This document shows, piece by piece, positions 36,001 through 44,557 of a stretch of 64,000 nucleotides of DNA (its first letter is position 1; the number at the start of each line of letters is the position of its first letter). Both the position numbers and the translations under genes were made by a program. Under the pieces are notes generated by a model, which searched no databases, had not been told where the DNA came from, and worked only from the letters and a program-made list of their open reading frames with translations. The stretch is from Stutzerimonas stutzeri (GTDB lineage Bacteria; Pseudomonadota; Gammaproteobacteria; Pseudomonadales; Pseudomonadaceae), in the NCBI RefSeq assembly GCF_000590475.1, contig NZ_CP007441.1, positions 2,734,660 to 2,798,659 on the forward strand, written 5' to 3'.

Positions 36001-36767
36001 AAGTGCCCCGAACCGCATGTCGGATCGATTAGGCGCAGCCCCGGCAAACCGAAAGTCTCAATCGCCGGCTCCAGGGTGTAATCGAGAATAAAGCTCTCAA
36101 CGAATTCCGGGGTTTGCAGCAGCGCATAACGCTTGCGCACGGATTCAGAAAGGTCCTGGTAGAGGTCGCCAAGGAAGCGGGTATCCCATTCCTTGTCGGT
36201 AAAGTCGTGGAGGATCTCACCGCTGTCTGCATCGATCTTCTGGAAGAAGTCGATCAGACGTTTGGCACCATCAGCCGAAACCGGAATCTGCCAGAGGGGG
36301 TTATGACGATGATCCAAGAGCTCCGCGATCACCGGATATTTTTCCAGCTCCGCGAATAGATCGAGCAGGTAGTGGCGTTCTTCAAAGGTGGGGTTCTCGT
36401 TGAAGTAAGCCACCATGCGCTCTTTGGCCTGCTGTAAGGCATTTCGCCCTTGCGTATCCTTCACCGGCCCAGCCAACACCGGCTCAGTCAGTAAGCCATT
36501 GTCCTCCAGAAAACGCACGAACACACAGGTCAAAACCCAGGCCACTGCGGCCTGGGTTATTTGCGCTGCTCGCCAGGAAACGAAGTGCTCGGCGGTGCGT
36601 TCAGCCTCAACCGCCGTGCGATATTCGCTCTGCAAATGCTCACTGAGCTCCGCGTTGGACTCGCTATAGGCGAGGATGTCCTTCTCAATATGCGGTAACA
36701 GGGACTGCAGGTTTTTCAGAAGATCGGCACGGTTAATCACAGGTAAATCCTTGTGCATGTGGCCCAT
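33039..36767 (-). CDS. pglX: BREX adenine-specific DNA methyltransferase PglX
   Basis: The 1242-residue protein has the N6-adenine methyltransferase motifs DPTCGSGHF (248-256, SAM binding) and NPPY (382-385, catalytic). A target-recognition region follows in the middle and a long C-terminal extension carries a Lys/Arg-rich tail (GKRGGRKKKVAEQN). PglX marks the host genome at a non-palindromic site so BREX can discriminate phage DNA. The recognition sequence cannot be read from the protein. An internal ATG at 36758 has a better-spaced AGGT and could be the true start. No long homopolymer or tandem repeat suggests phase variation; the longest run I noted is six bases. Confidence 0.94.
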   Translation of the reverse strand: MGHMHKDLPVINRADLLKNLQSLLPHIEKDILAYSESNAELSEHLQSEYRTAVEAERTAEHFVSWRAAQITQAAVAWVLTCVFVRFLEDNGLLTEPVLAGPVKDTQGRNALQQAKERMVAYFNENPTFEERHYLLDLFAELEKYPVIAELLDHRHNPLWQIPVSADGAKRLIDFFQKIDADSGEILHDFTDKEWDTRFLGDLYQDLSESVRKRYALLQTPEFVESFILDYTLEPAIETFGLPGLRLIDPTCGSGHFLLTTFERVFNQWLKREPGTNTRELAQRALDVVHGTDINPYAIAICRFRLLIAAMKAAGSTKIKDAPSFHFNLACGDSLLHGRRFEWQGQGIQGGLLDEERKHVYEVEDPEKLSRILGQRYHVVVGNPPYITVKDRALSQAYRDKYPTCHRQYSLGVPFTERFFDLTLLAKDSQPAGFMGMITANSFMKREFGKKLIEDYLPRKDLTHVIDTSGAYIPGHGTPTVIMFARNQAPKSDEIKVVLGIRGEPDTPSNAADGKVWSSIVALLSKPKAESEFISVLGQTRQSYASHPWSLGGGGASELKELLESSGKTPLDSHVVEIGRTTHTGEDSVFFMPRHTVVTLGLKDYSVPLCVGENVRDWAISQDLNSLMPYDLLTAEPVEVLDGGQARHYWTYRRVLKNRKDFGQFIEERGLRWYEHSMFFPGRYLNRLSIAFAFVSTHNHFVLDRGGKVFKQTAPVIKLPLCAAEADHFALMGLLNSSVACFWMKQVFHNRGDSTDSKGARVTGDPAFDTFEFTGTGLKNFPVSEDANDVVLKFSQRIDELAQQLRSCSPEHVLETDGAGFVDALSSAKVQDSELFFQMIALQEELDWYVYALYGLTEVAIFSEVDMPSIKPGERAFEINLARNMAAGEIDSAWFMRHGSTPITEVPSHWPADYKALIERRLQAIEHNHWVRLVEQPEYKRRWSRDSWESRLHSAAKEWLLNRMEKVCQLPELQTCAQLADRLRSDADAVRVTELYCGDNLLDLQALVCELIDGDNVPQMAAARLKPDAIPKFRAWQETWDKQRLEDAIDAKYGVDQPLSEENALDPEKKAKCDLALTQAKLERAETVGDIPLPPQYKSSDFQKPSFWSLRGKLDVPKERFFSLPGAEKGGDSTLVIGWAGLNHLQRAQAIAAWYLERKDGEGWEPERLMPMLVALDELIPWLKQWHNEVDPEFGERMGDYYEGFLLEELRNLGITRADLLSWQPAAAAGKRGGRKKKVAEQN

Positions 36768-36801
36768 TACCTGAAGGCACTGGACCTGCTATCAATTTTT
36801 C

Positions 36802-39800
36802 TTAGGCAGTGGTTTTGACTGCCTGAGGTAGTGACTGGGAATCGTCAAGCCAGCTACTGGGAATATGGGCAAACTCTTTGCTACCGGCGCCTGTAGGCAC
36901 CAATACGTCATCGATCATGGCCGCGGAACGCTGCGCATCGACGGCTATCAGCAGAACTAACCCAGGCACTGCGATACCTCTGCCGCCACTCACGCTGAAC
37001 AGCTGTTGTCGCAGGTCATTCAGCCATGTTGTCACCAGCTCATAGCGCGCCAGCAGCCCTGGCTCCGTCAGAAGCACTGGTTGACCGGCCTGCAGAATCT
37101 CCTCAGCCATGCCCGGTAACGCACGCTGCACCAGACGCTGCAGGTTCTGCCAATCACGAGAACTGTGCTCACAGGCGTCTGCTTTGAGCACCACCTGCCA
37201 GTCCGGCGCTTTGGGCATGCTGGCGCATACAGCCTGTACATGGCGAAGGAGTAGCTCATCAAAGCTGATGCGCTTAAACGGATAGTCTCGGCAGAGTTTT
37301 TCCTGCGCTTGCCACCACTGACGCGGCCGGACGGTTAGCGCGAGGAAGTGGGAGGCAGTCACTGCCTTCTCCAGCATCAAGCTCAGTTCTTTAACCGACT
37401 TGAGTGTGGTGGTGTCGTCTTCGCCTTGTTGAGTCTGGCTGTAGTGAGTAGAGCCGGCTGATGCGAAGCTGGTCATCCCCGCGCTTGGCAGGCAGTAACC
37501 GCCCCTATCGCCATTGGCAAACTCAAAGCTGCCATTCCACTGGAAACCGATATCCAGTGAGCGCACCAGCTCATCCAGTTCAGGGCGGCCGGGTAGCTCC
37601 TGCGCTGCGGGATAGCGGCCGGCTACTCGGGTCTGAATATCTTTGACAGTAAGCGCCTTACTGCCTAGCAGCGCGCCCTGGGCCAACTCCAAAGCAAGCT
37701 TGGCGGGCATCCCTCGCGGATAGAACTCCACACGACTGGATAGAGCTGCACTCTCGGATGCAGCTGCAGCTAAACGCAAAAGTCGATGGTTACTCAGACC
37801 TGCAAATGATTCTGGCGCTGGCACAGCGCGGATCTTCTCCAGCGTACGAACGGGAGCAAGCAGCGGCAGCTGGCGAGCACACTCATCTGCCAGGCTGCCA
37901 AGGTCGCAAGCGTAATCGGCCAGCTCCTCTCCTCGCCCCTGGCGATTATCGGCAATCAAGAAGCGGTTACCGGAGCGACGCAAAAGCCAACGAGGCTCCT
38001 GCTTACTCAATTCCGTTTCCACGGCTGCCCGCACGACAGCATAGGCCCAGCGCTCTCGCAGTGGGCTGTCTTGTACCGAGCCACGACGAAGCAGGATTGC
38101 GTCAGCAACTTCGACCGCAGTCATTACGCCGCCGTTATCTTCCAGCAGACCGACGATGTCTTCTCTCAAGTCCGTAATCGCTTTGGTCTTGCCCCACTGG
38201 GTCAGAACTTTATCGATCAGCTCGCGCACCAGCAGAGTCTCAATGCCGAGGTGGCCGCTGATGGCTGCCGGCGTAGGCCAATGAACGTTGTGAGTGCCCT
38301 TGGGCGCATCCTCGTCCAGTCGACCCAGATATTCGTTAAGAAAGCTCAACCGAGTCTGATCAGTGGACTTCGGCAGGACCTGCTGGAACAGACGGTCGAC
38401 ACTCACAACGCTGGTGTCACCGCTATCCAATTGCTGAACTTGATGACCGTCCAAAAGACGCGTCTGAAGCTGACCAATCACATCGGACAGCTCATTACGA
38501 GTCTTCACACCCACTCCCATCCAGACTCGGACCCGGGAGCGATTCAGCCTGATGAGGTCAGCAACGCTATTGATATTCCGGCGACTGAGGGTATCCAGCG
38601 CTTGTGGGCTCAGAGCCAACAGGCCGATCTGCGTATCCAACTGAGCCTCGCTGATGGGGCACGTACGCTCCTGTGGCTGCTGGGTCGTGTGCAGAGACTC
38701 AGTGCGCGCATCATGGAACGTCTTGCGCCACTCACGCAGCATCTCGCCGGCACTGGCAAAGCGCTTGCGCACATCACGAACCAAGGCTCGCTTGAAGAAC
38801 TCAACCATGCGGTCGCGAATGCTCGGATCGAAGACGGTTCGGTCGACCTCCAGCTCACCTTCGAGCTGATGCGGCAGCCCTTCAGAGGCAGTCCACCCGG
38901 GCAACGCGCCTGCGGCCATCTCGTAAAGGGTCAGCGCAACAGAGAATCGCTCGGCATGGTCGTCCCAACGACGGCGGCCAGGATCACGGATGAACGGATC
39001 CATGTAGGCCAGCGTGCCAGCACTGATATTGTCAGCACCGACACTGGACAGGGAGAAGTCAAAAAGCATGAGGTGAAGAACGCTGCCTTGCATCACCAAG
39101 CCGATGTTCTCTGGCTTGATATCACGATGCACCAACGCCTGGTCTTCTAGATGCACAACCGCACTGAGCAAGTCGTCACCGAAGCGCTCAAGCAACTCCA
39201 GCTGCACAGCGCCGACATGGCGGAGGCGCTGAGCCAGGGTGCCCTCGGTCGCGTAGTCGAGCAGCAGAGCGGTATGGCCAACGATATCCAGGGTTTTGTA
39301 GTAAGGAACAATGGCCTGGTGACGCAATCTGGCCAGCACCTCACCCTCTTTCGTAAGACGGCTATTGTGGTCAGGTGTCGAAGCGATCTTCAGAACGCGA
39401 GACTGCCCCTGGTAATCGACCAGGAATACGACTGAGCACGCACCTTTGCCAAGCGGCTGAATAACCTGGAAGCCTCCCGGCAGGAGGTCCCCTTTGCGAG
39501 CTTCAGTTGGGTTAGTTCGAAGCGTGTTCGGCTGACTAACCTCGTCCTCAAGGTCGTCCAGCCGTTTGATGAACTCACTGACCGATTCCAACCGGCTGCC
39601 GACATCAGGGTGCGTGGCGTACTGCACCAGGTACTGCATAGCCTCGCTTGCACCGTTGATCTCATCAGTAACCTGCAGGCCACTGCCTCGGCGCAGCTTG
39701 TCCAGTAACTCGATGTCAGTTTGCGCGGGCTTCTTGCCAGTAAATAAGTGGTAGGCGATCGCACCCAGGGAGAAGACATCTAAGTGCACGCCGTCTGCAG

Positions 39801-40983
39801 CGCCAGTGTGCGCTTCCAGCGCGACATAAGGCCCTGCCTCTTCATGCACGAGGTTACTCAAACGGGTCAGCGCGCTGATATTGCGCGACTCACTCTCAAA
39901 TACCCGCTCGGCAGTGGCCCAGTTGCTGATTTTGACACTGTACTTCTCATCGCCCAGTGGCTTGACCCAGATGCACTGAGGACTCAGGCCTCGGTGATAA
40001 AGCTTTTGCCCATGTGCGTACTGCACAGCCTCGGCAATTAGACGAAGCAGGTAGGTGGCCTGAACTGTATCCAGGCGCCGATCCTTACCCAGATGCATGA
40101 GAAGGTGGTCAAGACGAAATGCCTTGGGATCGTGCTCATAGACCAGTGCGGGGCCGCTGTCATGATTCTGAAATTCGTGCGCTCGCAGAATTCCTGGATG
40201 CTCAATACCCTCAAGCAGACGGAACTCAAGCTTGGCCGCTTTTTCGAGCCGAGAAACCTCTTCCTGTGCTTTACCCTGGGTCAGATAAATACGAACCTTG
40301 CGCTGCACCCCAAGATCCGGGTGCAAAGCGAGCCAATCCTGATAGGTATCGGATTCGTCGAGTAGGCTCTGAAGCTCATAGCTACCCACACGACGCATGC
40401 GCACGGACTCTTTAATGCCCGCTTCCTCTACAGCGCGTGAGATGACTTTGGCTGCATAAGCGGTAATCTGCCGATGCCTCCAGTTCTCATCGATTAGGGT
40501 GATCTCGCGGAGCAGCTCTTGCCGATTGACCACACCTTGGCGCGCGTTACCTTCCAGCTTGATGACCAGGTCCTCTGCAGAGAGGAACACCAAAGCATCA
40601 ATAAAAGGCACGGTTTCCTTGCTTCGATGAAATGAAGGCTGCAGCTTCAGCAGGGACGCCAGCTTTTGCGCTTTGCGACGAGCAAGCAAACGGGGATTGT
40701 CGAAGATCTTCTGCCCACCTTTGGGCAAAGGCCTTTCCCAAACCCAGTTGGCAGCATCACCCCGAATCACGCCGGGGTGGGACTTGATCTCAATGACGTA
40801 CATGCCCTTGGGCGTCAACACCATGAGATCAACTTCGTTGATAGAGCCATCCTGAGCAATGAACTCGAAGTTGGCCCAAGCACGATAAGGATCGTGGTCA
40901 GGGAGCAGTTGCCTGGCAAACTCCAGCGCTTCCCGTTCCCATGCGTAATCGGATTGGGTGATCTGCTTCCAGAGTTTGTCCAT
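36802..40983 (-). CDS. pglW: BREX serine/threonine kinase PglW with NERD domain and tandem kinase folds
   Basis: ATG 40983 with AAGGA upstream gives 1393 residues. An N-terminal NERD nuclease-related domain (about 12-130, WANFEFIAQDGSINEVDLMVL and YVIEIKSHPG) is followed by two kinase folds. The first (about 250-480) is degenerate: HRGLSPQ (331-337) replaces HRDxKxxN and ISNW replaces DFG, so it should lack activity. The second (about 500-770) is intact: GKGACS glycine loop (513-518), Lys in VLKIA (533), HRDIKPEN (620-627) and DFS (643-645) for DFG. A helix-hairpin-helix-like segment (LSRRNINSVADLIRLNRSRV) and a long C-terminal part follow. PglW is the marker gene of type 2 BREX and is first in this operon. 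Confidence 0.93.
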   Translation of the reverse strand: MDKLWKQITQSDYAWEREALEFARQLLPDHDPYRAWANFEFIAQDGSINEVDLMVLTPKGMYVIEIKSHPGVIRGDAANWVWERPLPKGGQKIFDNPRLLARRKAQKLASLLKLQPSFHRSKETVPFIDALVFLSAEDLVIKLEGNARQGVVNRQELLREITLIDENWRHRQITAYAAKVISRAVEEAGIKESVRMRRVGSYELQSLLDESDTYQDWLALHPDLGVQRKVRIYLTQGKAQEEVSRLEKAAKLEFRLLEGIEHPGILRAHEFQNHDSGPALVYEHDPKAFRLDHLLMHLGKDRRLDTVQATYLLRLIAEAVQYAHGQKLYHRGLSPQCIWVKPLGDEKYSVKISNWATAERVFESESRNISALTRLSNLVHEEAGPYVALEAHTGAADGVHLDVFSLGAIAYHLFTGKKPAQTDIELLDKLRRGSGLQVTDEINGASEAMQYLVQYATHPDVGSRLESVSEFIKRLDDLEDEVSQPNTLRTNPTEARKGDLLPGGFQVIQPLGKGACSVVFLVDYQGQSRVLKIASTPDHNSRLTKEGEVLARLRHQAIVPYYKTLDIVGHTALLLDYATEGTLAQRLRHVGAVQLELLERFGDDLLSAVVHLEDQALVHRDIKPENIGLVMQGSVLHLMLFDFSLSSVGADNISAGTLAYMDPFIRDPGRRRWDDHAERFSVALTLYEMAAGALPGWTASEGLPHQLEGELEVDRTVFDPSIRDRMVEFFKRALVRDVRKRFASAGEMLREWRKTFHDARTESLHTTQQPQERTCPISEAQLDTQIGLLALSPQALDTLSRRNINSVADLIRLNRSRVRVWMGVGVKTRNELSDVIGQLQTRLLDGHQVQQLDSGDTSVVSVDRLFQQVLPKSTDQTRLSFLNEYLGRLDEDAPKGTHNVHWPTPAAISGHLGIETLLVRELIDKVLTQWGKTKAITDLREDIVGLLEDNGGVMTAVEVADAILLRRGSVQDSPLRERWAYAVVRAAVETELSKQEPRWLLRRSGNRFLIADNRQGRGEELADYACDLGSLADECARQLPLLAPVRTLEKIRAVPAPESFAGLSNHRLLRLAAAASESAALSSRVEFYPRGMPAKLALELAQGALLGSKALTVKDIQTRVAGRYPAAQELPGRPELDELVRSLDIGFQWNGSFEFANGDRGGYCLPSAGMTSFASAGSTHYSQTQQGEDDTTTLKSVKELSLMLEKAVTASHFLALTVRPRQWWQAQEKLCRDYPFKRISFDELLLRHVQAVCASMPKAPDWQVVLKADACEHSSRDWQNLQRLVQRALPGMAEEILQAGQPVLLTEPGLLARYELVTTWLNDLRQQLFSVSGGRGIAVPGLVLLIAVDAQRSAAMIDDVLVPTGAGSKEFAHIPSSWLDDSQSLPQAVKTTA

Positions 40984-41050
40984 CAATGGCCATCCTTGTT
41001 AATCGGCTGACGTGGGCGACACTCACACATCTGCAAAATTCGAACTGCTT

Positions 41051-41089
41051 ATCATATTCCGCTATACCGTTCGGTTATAGCTTTAGCGG
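41051..41089 (-). promoter_or_regulatory. Candidate BREX operon promoter with nested inverted repeat
   Basis: On the minus strand, TATGAT (41056-41051) could be a -10 box about 70 bases before pglW. Immediately upstream, over the place of the -35 box, are nested inverted repeats: CTATACCG/CGGTTATAG (41062-41080) within CCGCTA/TAGCGG (41059-41064 and 41084-41089). No good -35 hexamer is visible, so an activator or repressor is likely. The rest of 41090-41230 shows nothing recognisable. Confidence 0.45.
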
Positions 41090-41232
41090 CACACCTGCTC
41101 CGAAAGCATCGGCAAGCACACACGGGCTGCGGTGCTGACGCTCTCCGGAAAGCGCCATCCCTCGATCAGGTAGAGACAGCCCCTGATCACCTGCAGATCT
41201 GCCGGAAGCCTCTACAGCCTAGTCAATCTCAA

Positions 41233-41251
41233 TTGGCAACCAATTGGCAAC
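41233..41251 (+). promoter_or_regulatory. Two TTGGCAAC repeats at the right island end
   Basis: Copies at 41233 and 41244, 11 bases apart, within AATTGGCAACCAATTGGCAA. The same arrangement occurs in the array before int (10278 and 10289). They lie about 40 bases inside the right attachment repeat, as expected for the second integrase arm. Confidence 0.65.
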
Positions 41252-41292
41252 CAGAAAGCCGTTTTCTAGGGGGGCACCGAAAAATCTGCAGG

Positions 41293-41419
<127 letters not shown>

Positions 41420-41498
41420 CGATGCTTTCAACTGTGCTGAAAGCGGATCGAACTATACATTAAGCGACTGAATATGTGAAAGTTTTTTATGCCAGTGC

Positions 41499-41855
41499 TT
41501 AGTTCTTGAGCACCTGAAGCACATCTTCAAGCTCAGTGATCATTTGCCGAATCAGTTGTTTATATTGCGTAGTGTCTTCACGAGCCTCATCGCCGGACAT
41601 CCGCTGCCGAGCGCCGCCGATCGTAAAACCTTGCTCATACAGCAATGATCGGATCTGCCGGATCATCAGCACATCCTGGCGCTGGTAATAGCGCCGATTA
41701 CCGCGACGCTTCACCGGATTCAGTTGAGGAAACTCCTGCTCCCAGTAACGCAGCACGTGCGGCTTGACCGCGCATAGCTCGCTTACTTCACCAATGGTGA
41801 AGTAGCGTTTGCCGGGTATCGTAGGCAGTTCGTCGTTATGACTTGGTTCCAGCAT
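41499..41855 (-). CDS. MerR-family transcriptional regulator next to ihfA
   Basis: This 118-residue protein has the MerR winged helix-turn-helix (KRYFTIGEVSELCAVKPHVLRYWEQEFPQL, then RRGNRRYYQRQDVLMIRQI) and a short C-terminal helix (YKQLIRQMITELEDVLQVLKN) for dimerisation. It has no effector-binding domain or metal-binding cysteines. Such a gene follows ihfA in many gammaproteobacteria; its target is not known. Its start overlaps the end of ihfA by 20 bases, so it is translationally coupled. Confidence 0.92.
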   Translation of the reverse strand: MLEPSHNDELPTIPGKRYFTIGEVSELCAVKPHVLRYWEQEFPQLNPVKRRGNRRYYQRQDVLMIRQIRSLLYEQGFTIGGARQRMSGDEAREDTTQYKQLIRQMITELEDVLQVLKN

Positions 41856-42138
41856 ACGCTTCGACTCTGGCTTTTAGTTTTTGCCCTGGCCGGAATGTCA
41901 CGACACGACGCGCCGTGATTGGAATTTCCTCACCGGTTTTCGGGTTACGCCCCGGGCGCTGTCGCTTGTCGCGCAAATCGAAGTTGCCGAAACCGGACAA
42001 CTTTACCTGCTCGTTGTGCTCGAGCGCCTGACGGATTTCCTCGAAAAACAGTTCGACCAGTTCCTTGGCCTCGCGCTTATTCAAGCCTAGCTCTTCATAT
42101 AGACGTTCCGCCATTTCAGCTTTCGTCAGAGCCCCCAT
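41836..42138 (-). CDS. ihfA: Integration host factor subunit alpha
   Basis: The 100-residue protein is the usual IHF-alpha: MGALTKAEMAERLYEELGLNKREAKELVELFFEEI and the DNA-bending arm RPGRNPKTGEEIPITARRVVTFRPGQKLK with the intercalating Pro in NPKTGE. With IhfB it bends DNA at specific sites in the nucleoid and assists promoters and site-specific recombination, which could include the adjacent island. It follows pheT by three bases, the conserved order pheS-pheT-ihfA. Confidence 0.97.
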   Translation of the reverse strand: MGALTKAEMAERLYEELGLNKREAKELVELFFEEIRQALEHNEQVKLSGFGNFDLRDKRQRPGRNPKTGEEIPITARRVVTFRPGQKLKARVEAYAGTKS

Positions 42139-42141
42139 ACG

Positions 42142-44520
42142 CTATTTCCTTAACGTGGCGTTGAACCTTTCTTCCAGGGAGGAGAGGATTTGCTGCATCG
42201 CACCACTCACCTCATCGTCGTTCAGAGTGCGCGAAGGGTGTTGCCAGGTCAAGCCTACTGCCACACTTTTGCTAAGAGGATCAATACCTTTACCCTGATA
42301 CACATCAAATAGCTTGAGGTCTTTCAGGTTCTCGCCTGCGGCCTCACGGATGCACAGCAACACATCGTCAGCCGGAACTTCACGTGCAACCAGAATAGCC
42401 AGGTCGCGGCGCACTTCGGGGAAACGGGACAGCTCGTTGAAATGCGGCAGCCGGCCTTCGCTGATTTCAGAAACCAGCAGCTCGAACAGATAGACCGGCT
42501 GATCGATGCCAAGAGTGGCGGCCAACTCCGGATGAAGACTTCCAATGTAGCCGACCAGGCGCCCTTCCCGCTCGATTCGAGCAGTCTGCCCAGGATGCAA
42601 AGCCGGATGCTCGGCAGCGACAAAGCCATATGCGGCAGCATCTCCGGCATACCCGAGCAACGCTTCGACGTCGGCTTTCATGTCATAAAAGTCAGCCCCT
42701 GTTCGTTCGTTGCTCCAGGCTTCTGGCAGGCGACTTCCGGTGATGACTCCCGCCAGCATCGGCTCCTGCTTCAACTCGCCCAGTTGGCCAACGAAACGCA
42801 GCCCGCTTTCGAACAGGCGCACGCGCGTCTGCTGACGATTGAGGTTGTACTGCAGCGCCTTGATCAACCCTGGCCAGAGCGTCGCGCGCATTGCCGCCAT
42901 GTCCGAGGAAATCGGATTGGCCAATTGCAGCGGCTCGACACCTGGACTGAACAGCTCGAACATTTTCGGATCGATGAAGCTGTAGGTAATTGCTTCTTGG
43001 TAGCCACGGGCAACCAGCAAGCGACGCAAAGCCGGTAGTTCGGCGCGGGATTCAGGATTGGCTTCGGGCGCTAGACGAGCCTGGGGGTAACGCACCGGTA
43101 AGCGGTCGTAGCCATACAGACGGCCCAGTTCCTCGATCAGGTCTACCTCTAGACTGATGTCGAATCGGTGACTGGGCACACTGACTTCCCAGGATTCCTC
43201 GCCCAGCTCGACGACATCTAAACCCAGGGCCGACAAAAGCGAGACGACCTGATCGCCCGCCATGCTCAACCCCAGCATCTGCTCGATTCGATCCTTGCGC
43301 AGTAGAATCGGTGCAACGCGGGGGAGATCGGCTTCGCTGGCGGCTTCGATTACGGGGCCGGCGCTGCCTCCGACAATCTCCAACAGTAGCGCAGTGGCCC
43401 GCTCCATGGCTCGACGGGCCAATTGCGAATCCACCCCACGCTCGTAGCGATGCGACGCATCAGTGTGCAAGCCATAGGAACGAGCCTTGCCAGCGAGCGC
43501 AATGGTGTCGAAAAAAGCGCTTTCAAGGAACAGATCCTGGGTCGAGGCGCTGACACCGCTGTGCTCACCACCCATCACACCCGCAATCGCCAAGGCACGC
43601 TGGTGGTCGGCGATGACCAGCGTATCGCCTCTCAGGGTCACCTCCTGGCCGTCGAGCAAGACTAGTTTCTCTTGCTCCTCTGCCATCCGAACCCTGACTC
43701 CGCCATTGAGCTCGGCAAGATCGAACGCATGCAGCGGCTGGCCAAGTTCGAGCATCACATAGTTAGTGACGTCCACCACCGCATCGATGCTGCGGATATC
43801 GGAACGACGCAACCGCTCGACCATCCACAGCGGAGTGGGTCGCGACAGGTCAACGTTCCGGATCACGCGCCCGAGGTAGCGTGGACAGGCCTTAGGAGCG
43901 AGCACTTCGACCTGGCGCACTTCGTCGTGGCTGACAGCCACCGGAACGATATCAATAGAAGTAACCGCCGCGCCGTAGATAGCGCCTACCTCGCGCGCAA
44001 GCCCGGCGATAGAAAGACAGTCACCACGATTCGGCGTCAGCCCGATCTCGATACACGCATCGTCGAGCCCAAGATAATCGCGAAAATCGCTACCGACCGG
44101 CGCATCCTCGGCCAGCTCCATCAGCCCGCTGTCATCGGCCCCCACCTGCAGCTCGGTTTCCGAGCAGAGCATACCGTTGGATTCGACGCCGCGAAGCTTG
44201 GCTTTTTTGATGTTGAAGTCGCCCGGAAGTTGAGCTCCGATCATGGCGAACGGAATCTTCAGGCCGGGGCGCACATTGGGCGCACCGCAGACCACCTGAA
44301 ACGCCTGAATTCCGTCACTGACCTGACACACGCGCAACTTGTCTGCATCAGGATGCTGCTCGGTGCTCAGTACCTCACCTACGACCACGCCTTTGAACTC
44401 ACCAGCCACCGGGATGACCGCATCCACTTCGAGGCCTACCATCGACAGCCGCGCTACCAGTTCCTCACGGGAAACTTGCGGATTGACCCACGTACGCAAC
44501 CACTGCTCGCTGAATTTCAT
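42142..44520 (-). CDS. pheT: Phenylalanine-tRNA ligase beta subunit
   Basis: At 792 residues this is a full-length PheT. From the N-terminus come the EMAPII-like tRNA-binding domain (VVVGEVLSTEQHPDADKLRVCQV), the B3/B4 editing domain (RYLGRVIRNVDLSRPTPLWM), B5, the catalytic-like core (EELGRLYGYDRLPVRYP) and the C-terminal anticodon-binding ferredoxin-like domain (FPEVRRDLAILVAREVPADDVL). It forms the alpha2-beta2 synthetase with PheS in the cytoplasm. It starts 37 bases after pheS and its stop is three bases from ihfA. Confidence 0.97.
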   Translation of the reverse strand: MKFSEQWLRTWVNPQVSREELVARLSMVGLEVDAVIPVAGEFKGVVVGEVLSTEQHPDADKLRVCQVSDGIQAFQVVCGAPNVRPGLKIPFAMIGAQLPGDFNIKKAKLRGVESNGMLCSETELQVGADDSGLMELAEDAPVGSDFRDYLGLDDACIEIGLTPNRGDCLSIAGLAREVGAIYGAAVTSIDIVPVAVSHDEVRQVEVLAPKACPRYLGRVIRNVDLSRPTPLWMVERLRRSDIRSIDAVVDVTNYVMLELGQPLHAFDLAELNGGVRVRMAEEQEKLVLLDGQEVTLRGDTLVIADHQRALAIAGVMGGEHSGVSASTQDLFLESAFFDTIALAGKARSYGLHTDASHRYERGVDSQLARRAMERATALLLEIVGGSAGPVIEAASEADLPRVAPILLRKDRIEQMLGLSMAGDQVVSLLSALGLDVVELGEESWEVSVPSHRFDISLEVDLIEELGRLYGYDRLPVRYPQARLAPEANPESRAELPALRRLLVARGYQEAITYSFIDPKMFELFSPGVEPLQLANPISSDMAAMRATLWPGLIKALQYNLNRQQTRVRLFESGLRFVGQLGELKQEPMLAGVITGSRLPEAWSNERTGADFYDMKADVEALLGYAGDAAAYGFVAAEHPALHPGQTARIEREGRLVGYIGSLHPELAATLGIDQPVYLFELLVSEISEGRLPHFNELSRFPEVRRDLAILVAREVPADDVLLCIREAAGENLKDLKLFDVYQGKGIDPLSKSVAVGLTWQHPSRTLNDDEVSGAMQQILSSLEERFNATLRK

Positions 44521-44557
44521 CCTGCTCTCCTAAAATTTCTTTGACTGGACTCTGAAC

